Below are positions 7,760 through 15,753 of a stretch of DNA of 40,350 nucleotides, in pieces. A program made the translations under genes and the position numbers. The number at the start of each line of letters is the position of its first letter. Within the stretch, counting starts at the first letter, position 1. Where the stretch lies: positions 1 through 40,350 of the forward strand of contig SVKN01000015.1 of NCBI GenBank assembly GCA_015068445.1, in the 5' to 3' direction. Source of the stretch: Oscillospiraceae bacterium. Lineage in GTDB: Bacteria; Bacillota; Clostridia; Oscillospirales; Butyricicoccaceae. The notes under the pieces were generated by a model. The model made no database searches and had not been told where the DNA came from. It saw nothing but the letters and a program-made list of their open reading frames with translations.

Positions 7760-7800
7760 CGAGGGCGGCGTCGTGCCGCCCTCGATTTCCATACTTATTC
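7760..7800 (+). terminator. Strong hairpin after the AAA/HIRAN module
   Basis: CGAGGGCGGC (7760-7769), 5-nt loop, GCCGCCCTCG (7775-7784): a perfect 10-bp stem. The following sequence ATTTCCATACTTATT has only a broken U-run, so termination may be inefficient. Confidence 0.55.
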
Positions 7801-7801
7801 C

Positions 7802-7839
7802 TTGTATTCGATACTCTCCCATGTTAAAATCGAATACAA
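7802..7839. promoter_or_regulatory. LysR gene promoter inside an 11-bp inverted repeat
   Basis: TTGTATTCGAT (7802-7812) and ATCGAATACAA (7829-7839) are perfect inverted repeats 16 bp apart. The promoter TTGTAT-17-TAAAAT (7802-7807, 7825-7830) lies inside, so a bound dimer pair would cover both hexamers. This layout suits autorepression by the LysR product; that is inference. Confidence 0.6.
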
Positions 7840-7851
7840 AGGAGTGATTTC

Positions 7852-8718
7852 ATGGACGTTCAGACCCTGCGGTATTTTCTGGCCGTGACGCGGGAGGGGA
7901 ATATCTCGGCGGCGGCCGAGGCGCTGCACGTGGCGCAGCCGTCATTGTCCCGGCGCATGAAGGAGCTGGAGGAGGAGCTGGGGGTCCGGCTGTTCCAGCG
8001 CGGCAACCGGCGCATCACCCTCACCCGGGAGGGCGCCGTGCTGCAGGCCCGGGCCGAGGAGCTTGTGCAGCTGATGGACCGGACGAAGCAGGAGGTGACC
8101 ACGGTCCGGGGCCGCGTCACCGGCGCCGTGCGCATCGGCGCGGGGGAGTCGCGCTCCTTCCGGCGCATTGCGGAGGCCGTGACAGCCCAGCGGCGCGAGC
8201 AGCCCGGCGTCACCTTCCAGATCGTCAGCGGCGACACCGCCGACCTGATGGATCAGCTCAGCGGCGGTCAGCTCGATTTCGCCCTGATCTTCACCGCCGT
8301 GGACTGGGAGACCTACCAGTCCCTGCGCATGCCGGACACCGATTCCTTCGGCGTGCTGATGCGCCGGGACGATCCGCTGGCCGCCCGGGAGCGCCTGACC
8401 TTCGACGATCTCTACGACCGGGAGCTGATCTTCTCCCGCGTGGCCGGGGCCAGCCTCTTCCCCGGCGTAGACCGCAGCCGCGTGCAGGCGGCCGCCACCT
8501 ACAACCTCCTCTACAACGCCACCCATCTGGTGGAGAGCGGCCTCGGCCTCGCGCTGTGCTACGACGGCCTCGCCGACGTGAGGGAGGGCAGCCCCCTGAC
8601 TTTCCGCCCCCTGGACCCGCCCGTCAACACCCGCGGCGTCCTCATCTGGAAGCGCCACGTCCCCCTGTCTCCCGCCGCCGCGCTGTTCATCGAGACGCTG
8701 CGCAGATCTTTGGAATAA
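7852..8718 (+). CDS. LysR-family transcriptional regulator
   Basis: A 288-residue protein with the classic N-terminal LysR helix-turn-helix (residues 1-60: LRYFLAVTREGNISAAAEALHVAQPSLSRRMKELEEELGVRLF) and a periplasmic-binding-protein-like effector domain from ~90. AAAGGAG stands 7 nt before the ATG. No divergent target gene adjoins it; to the left lies the acquired AAA/HIRAN module, to the right the convergent degV gene. Its regulon cannot be read from context. GC returns to the high level of the core genome. The inverted repeat over its own promoter suggests autoregulation. Confidence 0.93.
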   Translation: MDVQTLRYFLAVTREGNISAAAEALHVAQPSLSRRMKELEEELGVRLFQRGNRRITLTREGAVLQARAEELVQLMDRTKQEVTTVRGRVTGAVRIGAGESRSFRRIAEAVTAQRREQPGVTFQIVSGDTADLMDQLSGGQLDFALIFTAVDWETYQSLRMPDTDSFGVLMRRDDPLAARERLTFDDLYDRELIFSRVAGASLFPGVDRSRVQAAATYNLLYNATHLVESGLGLALCYDGLADVREGSPLTFRPLDPPVNTRGVLIWKRHVPLSPAAALFIETLRRSLE

Positions 8719-8753
8719 AAAAAGCGCTGACCTCACGGTCAGCGCTTCCTTTT
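8716..8753. terminator. Bidirectional terminator between lysR-type gene and degV
   Basis: AGCGCTGACC (8723-8732), TCAC loop, GGTCAGCGCT (8737-8746), with an A-run before and CCTTTT after. It serves both convergent genes. Confidence 0.8.
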
Positions 8754-8765
8754 ATATGGTATCGA

Positions 8766-9653
8766 CTAATCCTTCAGATACTGCTCGAAGCGGTCGTCCA
8801 GGGCCGTCTGGCAGACGATGCCGACGATGCCGGGGCCGGTGTGGGCGCCGATGGCGCAGCCGATCTCGGCGATGACGACCTCGCGGCAGTGGTAGCGGTC
8901 GATCAGCTCCTTCTTGAGGAACTCGGCGGTCTCCGGGTCGTCGCCGTGGACCACGGCCACGATCTGATCCTCCAGACGTGCGCCCACCTCGCCCGTGCGG
9001 TCGAGGATGCGCTCCAGGGACGCCTTGCGGCCGCGGACCTTCTCGATGGCGGTCAGGCGGCCCTCCTTGTCGACCATGATGATGGGCTTGATGCCCAGGA
9101 TTGTGCCGAAGGTGGCGGAGGTCTTGCTGATGCGCCCGCCCTTCAGCAGGTACGCCAGCGTCTCAACGGTGACGGAATGTTCCGTATGCTCGCAGAAAAA
9201 CTTCGCCGCCTCGATCAGCAGCTCCTTGGGCGCGCCGTTAGCCTGCATGCGCAGCAGCTTGTAGGCCGACAGACCGTAGCCCATGGAGGCGCAGCGGGTG
9301 TCGATGATCGTCATTTTGAACTCCGGGAACTCCTCCAGCAGGTCCTGATAGGCCAGCGTGGCCGCCGTGAACGTCCCGGCGATGCCGGTGGAGAAGCAGA
9401 GGTACAGCACCTCGTCGCCCCGCTCGGCGTAGGGCTTGAAGTGATCGTAAAACATCTGCTCGCTGATGTGGTAGGTGGAGATCACCGCGTCGCTGCGCAG
9501 CGTGTCGTAAAACTGCTCAGGGAAGATGTCCAGACGGTCGAAGTGATCCTCGCCGTTGATGACCACGGGCGTGGGCATCAGCAGCATATCGTATTTATCG
9601 ACGATCCACTGAGGGGTATCGGAGGCGGAATCGGTAATGATCTTAAAGGCCAT
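8766..9653 (-). CDS. DegV family fatty-acid-binding protein
   Basis: A 295-residue DegV/EDD-domain protein: N-terminal FKIITDSASDTP strand-loop, SSG-like ligand region CFSTGIAGTFTAA, DTRCASMGYGL, and LLKGGRISKTSATFGTILGIKPI, all diagnostic. In Firmicutes these proteins (FakB type) hold a fatty acid for phosphorylation by FakA, feeding exogenous or recycled acyl chains into phospholipid. No fakA is in the window. The ATG at 9653 is preferred over an upstream GTG because AAAGGTGA lies 5 nt before it. It is monocistronic with its own promoter. Confidence 0.93.
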   Translation of the reverse strand: MAFKIITDSASDTPQWIVDKYDMLLMPTPVVINGEDHFDRLDIFPEQFYDTLRSDAVISTYHISEQMFYDHFKPYAERGDEVLYLCFSTGIAGTFTAATLAYQDLLEEFPEFKMTIIDTRCASMGYGLSAYKLLRMQANGAPKELLIEAAKFFCEHTEHSVTVETLAYLLKGGRISKTSATFGTILGIKPIIMVDKEGRLTAIEKVRGRKASLERILDRTGEVGARLEDQIVAVVHGDDPETAEFLKKELIDRYHCREVVIAEIGCAIGAHTGPGIVGIVCQTALDDRFEQYLKD

Positions 9654-9688
9654 AACAGTCACCTTTCACGTAAAATTCTAACTGAATC

Positions 9689-9718
9689 ATTATATACCCG
9701 CCTCCCTTGAACCATCAA
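9689..9718 (-). promoter_or_regulatory. degV promoter
   Basis: Minus strand TTGATG (9718-9713), 18-bp spacer, TATAAT (9694-9689), about 35 bp upstream of the start codon. Confidence 0.65.
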
Positions 9719-9839
9719 GCGGCAGGAATCGAAATTTTTGCTAAACTGCGCCACAATTCATCGATAAAGTGTGGCAAACAGGCGCAAAAAACGCAGAAAA
9801 GGCCACATTCACCTTAATGAAATCTTAAGCGGCGATCCA

Positions 9840-9868
9840 TTGACAGCGCGCTGCATCTGTGCTATAAC
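9840..9868 (+). promoter_or_regulatory. Promoter of the GntR-ABC operon
   Basis: TTGACA (9840-9845), 17-bp spacer, TATAAC (9863-9868): a near-consensus promoter. Confidence 0.8.
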
Positions 9869-9891
9869 TGTATTAGCTCAATTAGTACAGT
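9867..9891. promoter_or_regulatory. GntR/YtrA-type operator candidate
   Basis: ACTGTA (9867-9872) and TACAGT (9886-9891) are perfect inverted arms 13 bp apart, with partial internal symmetry (TTAG). The site starts in the -10 box and covers the expected start of transcription, as expected for autorepression by the GntR protein encoded next. Confidence 0.6.
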
Positions 9892-9918
9892 TGAGACATC
9901 GGAACAGGAGGTGCTCGA

Positions 9919-10287
9919 GTGATCGCACTGAATTACCGCGACTCCCGTCCGATCTACGAGCAGATCAAGGACAACCTGCGGCGGCTGATCCTGTCCGGAG
10001 GCATCGCACCGGACGAGAAGCTGCCCAGCGTGCGCGAGCTGGCCAGTCAGCTCGCCATCAACCCCAACACCATCCAGCGGGCCTACCGCGAGCTGGAGAG
10101 CGAGGGGTATATCTACACCGTCGCCGGCAAGGGCTCCTTTGCCGGGAATCTGCACGAGATCGCCGACCTGCGCGTGCGCGAGCTCCTGAGCCAGTTCGAC
10201 GCGCTGACCGACCGCCTGATGGGCATGGGTCAGTCGGCTGAGACGCTGGCGCAGCGGGTCCGGGAGAGAGGAGGAAAGGAAAAATGA
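9919..10287 (+). CDS. GntR-family regulator, YtrA subfamily
   Basis: A 122-residue regulator with a winged HTH (YRDSRPIYEQIKDNLRRLILSGGIAPDEKLPSVRELASQLAINPNTIQRAYRELESEGYI). Only a short C-terminal dimerisation helix pair follows, the hallmark of the YtrA group that governs ABC exporters. It uses a GTG start 7 nt after AGGAGG. The last codons overlap the ABC ATPase start (ATGA at 10284). It probably represses its own operon until a cell-envelope signal or antibiotic is sensed (family-based inference). Confidence 0.92.
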   Translation: MIALNYRDSRPIYEQIKDNLRRLILSGGIAPDEKLPSVRELASQLAINPNTIQRAYRELESEGYIYTVAGKGSFAGNLHEIADLRVRELLSQFDALTDRLMGMGQSAETLAQRVRERGGKEK

Positions 10288-11177
10288 TCGAAATACAGGA
10301 TCTTGTCAAAACGTTCGACGGCTTCCGCGCCTTGGACGGCCTGACGCTCCACGTGCCACAGGGCGGCATCTACGGCCTCGTGGGGCCCAACGGCTCCGGC
10401 AAATCGACGGTGATCCGCCACATCACGGGCATCTACCGCCCGGACAGCGGCAGCGTCACCGTGGGCGGCCAGCCGGTCTATGAAAACGTCGCCGTCAAGC
10501 GGCGCATCGCCTATATCTCGGACGACGTCTACGCCTTTTTGTCCGCCAGTCTGAAGGATATGAAGGAGTTCTACCGGGGGCTTTATCCCCAGTTCGACAC
10601 CCAGCGCTACGAGCAGCTGCGGGAGGCGTTCCCGCTGGACGAGCGCAAGGCTATCCGCCACCTGTCCAAGGGCATGCAGAAGCAGGCGGCCTTCTGGCTG
10701 GCCATGTGCTGCAGGCCAGACTATCTGGTGCTGGACGAGCCGGTGGACGGCCTCGACCCCGTCATGCGCCGCCGCGTGTGGGGCATTTTGATGAACGATG
10801 TGGCCGAGCGCGGCACGACGGTGCTCGTCTCGTCCCACAACCTGCGCGAGCTGGAGGACGTGTGCGACCATGTGGGCATCATCGACCGCGGCCGCGTGCT
10901 GATCGAGCGCTCGCTGTCCGAGCTGCAGGACAACATCGTCAAGCTGCAGATCGCCTTCGAGGGTGAGGCGCCCGAGCTGAGCGGCCTCGATGTGCTGCAC
11001 CGCAGCGCCGCCGGGCGCGTGCAGACGCTGATCGTCCGCGGCTGTCAGGCCGAGGTGGAGCAGGTGGCCGCGTCGCTCCGTCCGCTGTTTTACGACCTGC
11101 TGCCGCTGACGCTGGAGGAGATCTTCATTTATGAGCTGGGAGGTGATGACAATGATCTCAAAAACGCCGTTCTTTGA
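10284..11177 (+). CDS. ABC transporter ATP-binding protein
   Basis: A 297-residue ABC ATPase: Walker A GPNGSGKS at 34-41, signature LSKGMQKQAA (~132), Walker B LVLDEPVDGLDP (~151), H-loop SSHNL. The C-terminal ~70 residues form the extra domain seen in exporter ATPases. It is coupled to the GntR gene by a 4-bp overlap and overlaps the permease gene by 26 bp, so the three proteins form one expression unit. The substrate is unknown; YtrA-type systems often answer cell-wall antibiotics or export peptides/lipids. Confidence 0.95.
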   Translation: MIEIQDLVKTFDGFRALDGLTLHVPQGGIYGLVGPNGSGKSTVIRHITGIYRPDSGSVTVGGQPVYENVAVKRRIAYISDDVYAFLSASLKDMKEFYRGLYPQFDTQRYEQLREAFPLDERKAIRHLSKGMQKQAAFWLAMCCRPDYLVLDEPVDGLDPVMRRRVWGILMNDVAERGTTVLVSSHNLRELEDVCDHVGIIDRGRVLIERSLSELQDNIVKLQIAFEGEAPELSGLDVLHRSAAGRVQTLIVRGCQAEVEQVAASLRPLFYDLLPLTLEEIFIYELGGDDNDLKNAVL

Positions 11178-13320
11178 TAAGACCGTGGCGCGGCAGGGGC
11201 TGAAGCGCACCCTCCCCCTGTGGCTGACCCACGCCGTCGTCTGGGCCATGGCCATGCCCGTTCTGATGACCAACATCTATCCCCATACGGGGATGCTGGG
11301 CATCGGGTATTATATCCTGATGACCGTCCATATCGGCGGCCCGCTGATGGCCGCGTTCTTCTCCATGATGATGAGCGAGCTGCTGTGCAACTACCTCTAC
11401 TCGGCCCGCTCCGTCAGCTTCTACCATTCGCTGCCCGTGCGGCGCTCCGCGCTGTTCCGCACGAACCTGCTGGTGGGTCTGGGCGCGCTGCTCGTCCCCG
11501 CGGCGCTCATCGGCCTCGTCACCTGGCTGATGCTGACGGCCCTGGGGGCCCGGGACCTCGTGCCCACGCTGCTGCGCTGGTTCGCCGCCTATGCAGAGTA
11601 CGTGATCTTCTTCACGGGCTTCTCGCTGCTGTGCGCCCACGTCACAGGCCACGTGGGCATCGGGACGCTGATCTATGCCATCCTCAACTTCGCCGCCGTG
11701 GCGCTGGAGCTGTGCGTCAGGTTCATCCTGTCCATGTTCCTCTACGGCGTACGCGTGCGCACTGAGCTCATCGGCGTCACGCGCTTCCTGTCGCCCCTCG
11801 TCAAGATCTATTACGACCACGGCGTGCTGCTGCAGGACGGCGCGCGGATCTACACCGGCGGCAGCTACCGCCTGGGACTGCTGGCGGCGGGCGTCGTCAT
11901 GACGCTGCTGGCCTGGCTGCTCTATCGCGTCCGCCGCAGCGAGTCGGCCGGGGAGATCGTCTCCGAGCCCGCGCTGCGCCCGGTGTTCAAATACTGCATG
12001 ACCGCGGGCTTCGCCTTCATCGTCGGCGTGATCCTGTATTTCATCACCTACTTCATCCGCGACGAGCAGACCCCGGCCAGCCTGCTCTGGTTCACGGTGT
12101 GCATGCTGGCGGGCGGCGCCATCGGGTATTTCGTCTCCGAGATGATGCTGCGCAAGAGCCTGCGCGTCTTTAAGCGCTCCCTGCGCGGCTTCGCCGCCGC
12201 GGCCGCGGCCATCGTGCTGTTCTGCGCCGCCATCGGCTTCGACTTCTTCGGCGTTGAGCGCCGCGTGCCCAATCTGGACGATATCAAGTCCGTCACCGTC
12301 GAGCTCTACGGCGTCGCCGCCTTCGATACAGCCGAGATCCGCGCCGGCGACCCCTGGCTGTCCGACGTCACGGACATGCACCGCGCGATCATCCGCAACA
12401 AGGATGAAGACCGGTCGCGCCTCAGCCGGACCGAGGTCAACGACGGCAGCCAGAGCTGGTGGGACGGTCAGACGGTGACGCTGGAATACGAGCTGACGAA
12501 CGGCTCGAAGCTGATCCGCGCCTACACCCTGCCCGCCTGGCACTGGGTCAGACCCGACGAGGACGCCGACGTCGAGCAGGACGTCAGCAGCGAATACGTC
12601 GATACCGTCGCCGCGCTGTGCGCGTACCCCGAGGTGATCGAGCGCGCCTACCCCATGTTCTGGGGCGAGGGCCAGTGGTATCAGACGACCGGCGAGGTCT
12701 GGCAATCCGCGGCCACCGGCGACTGGAAGCAGCTCAACGAAGAGGGCTTCAAAAAGGCCGCGGAGGCGCTGAAGCAGGACCTGCTGGAAGGCAGGCTCCA
12801 CGGCTGGCGCAACACCCGGGAGGACAACGGCGACATCATCGAGGTGACGCTGGGCTATATCAAAAACGAGACCGGTCGGGAAGGCGATTTCTATGATGTG
12901 CATTTCGCCGTCACGCCGGAGGCCGGGCGCACCTGGGCGGTGCTCACCGACATGACCAACTACTGCGACGAGCTCAAGGACGTCGATCTCAGCGACCCAG
13001 AGGCGTTCGGGCAGGCGTATCCCATGCTGGCGCATCCCGACGGCTGGACCTGCACCGGAGCCTCCGTCATCAGCTGGAAATCGGCCTGGACGCTGAGCGA
13101 GAGCGTGTATGACACGCTCACGGAGCAGCTCCCCGGCGCGCTGGCGCAGGGCGACGTGCTCCCCTGGGACTACGACATGGTCCGCAGCGAACAGCAGGCG
13201 CGCCTGACCCTGACCTACTGCGATCAGGCGGCGCAGGAAACGGCGGAGCGCAGCTTCATGATCTTCGAGGGCAGCCCCCTCTGGGACCTCATCACAGACG
13301 AAGAAAACATCGCCGGGTAA
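11152..13320 (+). CDS. ABC-2 type permease with large C-terminal soluble domain
   Basis: A 722-residue membrane protein. The N-terminal ~370 residues carry about ten hydrophobic helices, including GIGYYILMTVHIGGPLMAAFFSMMMS, ABC-2 permease fashion. After the last helix (IVLFCAAIGFDFFGV) a ~330-residue hydrophilic domain (DDIKSVTVELYGVAAF onward) follows, as in permeases paired with YtrA-type GntR regulators. The start at 11152 fits GGAGG at 8 nt; an earlier ATG at 11146 is too close. It probably forms the export channel with the ATPase encoded before it. What the large external-like domain binds is unknown. Confidence 0.88.
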   Translation: MISKTPFFDKTVARQGLKRTLPLWLTHAVVWAMAMPVLMTNIYPHTGMLGIGYYILMTVHIGGPLMAAFFSMMMSELLCNYLYSARSVSFYHSLPVRRSALFRTNLLVGLGALLVPAALIGLVTWLMLTALGARDLVPTLLRWFAAYAEYVIFFTGFSLLCAHVTGHVGIGTLIYAILNFAAVALELCVRFILSMFLYGVRVRTELIGVTRFLSPLVKIYYDHGVLLQDGARIYTGGSYRLGLLAAGVVMTLLAWLLYRVRRSESAGEIVSEPALRPVFKYCMTAGFAFIVGVILYFITYFIRDEQTPASLLWFTVCMLAGGAIGYFVSEMMLRKSLRVFKRSLRGFAAAAAAIVLFCAAIGFDFFGVERRVPNLDDIKSVTVELYGVAAFDTAEIRAGDPWLSDVTDMHRAIIRNKDEDRSRLSRTEVNDGSQSWWDGQTVTLEYELTNGSKLIRAYTLPAWHWVRPDEDADVEQDVSSEYVDTVAALCAYPEVIERAYPMFWGEGQWYQTTGEVWQSAATGDWKQLNEEGFKKAAEALKQDLLEGRLHGWRNTREDNGDIIEVTLGYIKNETGREGDFYDVHFAVTPEAGRTWAVLTDMTNYCDELKDVDLSDPEAFGQAYPMLAHPDGWTCTGASVISWKSAWTLSESVYDTLTEQLPGALAQGDVLPWDYDMVRSEQQARLTLTYCDQAAQETAERSFMIFEGSPLWDLITDEENIAG

Positions 13321-13323
13321 CAC

Positions 13324-13350
13324 GAAAGCCGCCCTGTGGGGCGGCTTTCA
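13324..13350 (+). terminator. Terminator of the GntR-ABC operon
   Basis: GAAAGCCGCC and GGCGGCTTTC pair around CTGTGG, ending in TTTCATAAT, directly after the permease stop. Confidence 0.7.
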
Positions 13351-13417
13351 TAATGGAGAACGGAAACCTGGAACGGGGGGACGCCCGCATCAGATCGCAT
13401 ACCGCCGTTGCGCCCCC

Positions 13418-13447
13418 TTGTCATCATGAGCGAAGCGGAAGGGATCG
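13418..13447. repeat. Half-copy of the palindromic GTCAT/ATGAC repeat
   Basis: TTGTCATCATGAGCGAAGCG and the following GAAGGGATC match one arm of the complete element at 13999-14055 in inverted orientation (shared TGTCAT, TGAGCG, AGC, GAAGG). It also supplies the ribosome site of the VanZ gene. Confidence 0.6.
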
Positions 13448-13450
13448 TAA

Positions 13451-13978
13451 ATGAATCACAGGACAAAACAAAAAGACAGGGCATTCGCCGGTATCGTACT
13501 GGGGATCTATCTGCTGTTTCTTTGCTGGCTGATCTTGTTCAAGCTGGCAGACAGTATGGATAAGATCCCAAATATGAGAGGGATCAACCTGATCCCGTTC
13601 CATTACGATCAATTGGCGGGTTCAAGATTTCATTTGAATGAGGTGTTATACAATGTGCTGGTATTCATACCGGCCGGGTTCTATTTCTGCGCGTTCAGCG
13701 GGAATAAAGCGATCCGCGGCATAGCAGCATGCGCGCTGCTCAGCCTGGCGTTTGAAGCCGCACAATGGATATTCGCGCTCGGAGCAAGCGATATCACGGA
13801 CCTGATCACGAATACTGCCGGCGGCGCGATGGGAGCGATCGTCTATCATATATTCAGGAAAGTCTTCAAAGGGAAGGCGATAACGATCGCCAGTATGATC
13901 GGGGCGGCGCTTGAAGCGCTTTGCTTCGGATTGCTTGCGGTGCTGTTTCTTACAAACAGAACGGTACGTTTTTCATGA
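13451..13978 (+). CDS. VanZ family membrane protein
   Basis: A 175-residue protein with four to five hydrophobic helices and VanZ features: N-terminal helix GIVLGIYLLFLCWLILFKL, the NLIPF motif, NEVLYNVLVFIPAGFY, and FEAAQW...ITDLITNTAGGAMG. VanZ proteins give low-level teicoplanin resistance in some bacteria; most homologues have no known role. The ribosome site (GGAAGG) is inside a repeat half-copy, and a full repeat follows the gene. The base composition is more AT-rich than neighbours. Together this suggests an acquired cassette. It stands alone, without van resistance genes. Confidence 0.88.
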   Translation: MNHRTKQKDRAFAGIVLGIYLLFLCWLILFKLADSMDKIPNMRGINLIPFHYDQLAGSRFHLNEVLYNVLVFIPAGFYFCAFSGNKAIRGIAACALLSLAFEAAQWIFALGASDITDLITNTAGGAMGAIVYHIFRKVFKGKAITIASMIGAALEALCFGLLAVLFLTNRTVRFS

Positions 13979-13998
13979 CGCCCGCGGCCTCTCGACCT

Positions 13999-14055
13999 GT
14001 CATCCCGAGCTTGTCGAGGGATCTGAAGATCCTTCAGCTCCGCTCAGAATGACAG
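13999..14055. repeat. Palindromic intergenic repeat (CTGTCAT...ATGACAG)
   Basis: A 57-bp imperfect palindrome: CTGTCATCCCGAGC at the left, GGATCTGAAGATCC at the centre, CGCTCAGAATGACAG at the right. This design (GTCATnCnGAGC...GAAGGATCT) is a well-known interspersed repeat in many bacterial phyla. It would form one long hairpin. Confidence 0.75.
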
Positions 14056-14097
14056 GGGAGGGGGAGGCCATCGGGCCCCGGCCCCTCGCCGATCACG

Positions 14098-14127
14098 AAA
14101 AAGCCCCGCCGGACGGCGGGGCTTTTT
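14098..14127. terminator. Bidirectional terminator (vanZ / D-aminoacylase)
   Basis: AAAAAGCCCCGCC, GGAC loop, GGCGGGGCTTTTT. It ends the leftward D-aminoacylase operon and may also stop transcription from vanZ. Confidence 0.85.
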
Positions 14128-14134
14128 GACGCGC

Positions 14135-15724
14135 TTATTTCGCTTTTTTCAGCACCTTGCCGTTCTTGAGCCCGGTGAAGCGGCCGTGCTCCACGGCGAC
14201 GCCGCCGTTGACGATGACGTATTCGATGCCGTCGTTGTGGCGGAACGGATAGTCATAATCGGCGTTGCACTTGAGGTTCTTGTAGTCGAAGATCGTGATG
14301 TCGGCGTGCAGGCCCTTTTTGAGCTTGCCGATCTCGGGCAGGTGGTACGTCTCGGCGGCCATGCCCGTCATGCGGTAGATGGCGTCCTCCAGCGTCCACA
14401 GGCCGTTGTCGCGGATCAGCTCGAGCCTGCGCACCATGGTGGCCATGGCACGGGGATGGCTGCCGGAGCGGCGCTCGCTGTCCACCACGGGGCCGTAGTC
14501 GGACCAGTCGCTGCCGGCCATGACCCAGGGCTGATGCAGGAAGTTCAGCAGGTCGCTCTCGTTCTGGGAGAAGTAGATGCCCTGCACCGTGGCGTCGTTC
14601 TGATCGAGGATGTCAACGCACACGTCGAAGGGGTCGCGGTTCTCCTCCCGGGCGATCTCGCCCAGGGTCCTGCCTACGTACTGGGGCGTCTTGGCCGCGC
14701 CGGAGATCAGGCTGCCGTCGAAGCCCGCGGAGTAGATGTTGCTCTCGAACTCGGCGGCCTCGTTGAAGATCGACCACAGCGCCTTCTTGCGCAGCTCGGG
14801 GTCGCGCAGGGCGTGGACGCCCTCCAGCCGTCCCTTGGTGAGGAACTTGGGCGGCAGCTGGCTGACGAGAGGGGCGGAGCCGCCGGTGAACGGGTACTGG
14901 TCGGCGGTGATCGACATGCCCTCGGCCATGTTCTTCTCCAGCAGCTCGATGACCTGCTTGCTCATGCCCTCGTTGTGGTGGCCGATGACCTTGATATGGG
15001 AGATGTTGACGGGGATGCCGCTCACGCGGCCGATGTGCAGCGCCTCCTCCAGGGATTCCATCAGCTGGTCGCCCTCGCCGCGGATGTGGGTGGTGTAGAC
15101 GCCGCCGTACTGATGGGCCACCTTGGCGATCTCCACGATCTCCTCGGTGCCCGCGAAGACGGACGGGGTGTACACGAGACCCGTGGAGAAGCCCAGACAG
15201 CCGCACTCCATGGCCTCGGCCATCAGGTCGCGCATCTGCTGCAGCTGCTCCTCGTCGGGCGTGCCGGGACCGAGACCCATGACCTTGCCGCGGATGTTGC
15301 CTTGCCCGGCGAAGAAGGCCATGTTGGCGCCCAGCTTCAGCTTTTCCACATATTCAAAATAGGAGGTATAGCTCTCGGTGATCCTGGCGTACTCGTCCTT
15401 GGGGATGTCCAGCCAGGTGCCCTCGCCGTAGAAGGGGGCGGCCATGCCGCCGCACTGACCGGCCAGCTCCGTGGTGGCGCCGTCCTCCAGATGGTTGTAG
15501 CCCGTGGTGCTGTCCAGCAGGATCGGGCCGTCGGAATGGGTGTGAACGTCGATGAAGCCGGGGGAGACGATGAGTCCGGCGGCGTCGATGACCTTTTCCG
15601 CCTCGCCCTCGATGTGAGGGGCGATCTCGGCGATCAGGCCGTCCTTCACGGCCACGTCCGCCTGAAAGCGCGGCGCGCCGGTGCCGTCGATAAGGGTGCC
15701 GTTTTTGATGAGCAGATCGAACAT
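14135..15724 (-). CDS. N-acyl-D-amino-acid deacylase (D-aminoacylase) family amidohydrolase
   Basis: A 529-residue amidohydrolase with the composite N-terminal strand domain (LLIKNGTLIDGTG), metal motif GFIDVHTHSD (HxH), the family loop GQCGGMAAPF, and the closing KKGLHADITIFD typical of D-aminoacylases. Members hydrolyse N-acyl-D-amino acids to free D-amino acids, with zinc in a TIM barrel. AAGGAGG lies 5 nt before the ATG. It is second in an operon with an M19 dipeptidase 29 bp upstream. The pair could free amino acids from D-residue-containing peptides such as cell-wall fragments (inference). Confidence 0.88.
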   Translation of the reverse strand: MFDLLIKNGTLIDGTGAPRFQADVAVKDGLIAEIAPHIEGEAEKVIDAAGLIVSPGFIDVHTHSDGPILLDSTTGYNHLEDGATTELAGQCGGMAAPFYGEGTWLDIPKDEYARITESYTSYFEYVEKLKLGANMAFFAGQGNIRGKVMGLGPGTPDEEQLQQMRDLMAEAMECGCLGFSTGLVYTPSVFAGTEEIVEIAKVAHQYGGVYTTHIRGEGDQLMESLEEALHIGRVSGIPVNISHIKVIGHHNEGMSKQVIELLEKNMAEGMSITADQYPFTGGSAPLVSQLPPKFLTKGRLEGVHALRDPELRKKALWSIFNEAAEFESNIYSAGFDGSLISGAAKTPQYVGRTLGEIAREENRDPFDVCVDILDQNDATVQGIYFSQNESDLLNFLHQPWVMAGSDWSDYGPVVDSERRSGSHPRAMATMVRRLELIRDNGLWTLEDAIYRMTGMAAETYHLPEIGKLKKGLHADITIFDYKNLKCNADYDYPFRHNDGIEYVIVNGGVAVEHGRFTGLKNGKVLKKAK

Positions 15725-15753
15725 GGTTTCCTCCTTAAAAACGTCGGTACTGT

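Noticed and set aside
9737-9790. GCCACA...TGTGGC inverted repeat upstream of the GntR promoter
   Set aside because: Six-base arms with a 14-base gap, lying in front of the -35 and with no second copy; too weak to call an operator.
11158-13323. Minus-strand open frame of 721 codons opposite the ABC permease
   Set aside because: The plus strand has a perfect operon arrangement and membrane helices; the minus frame lacks any recognisable motif.
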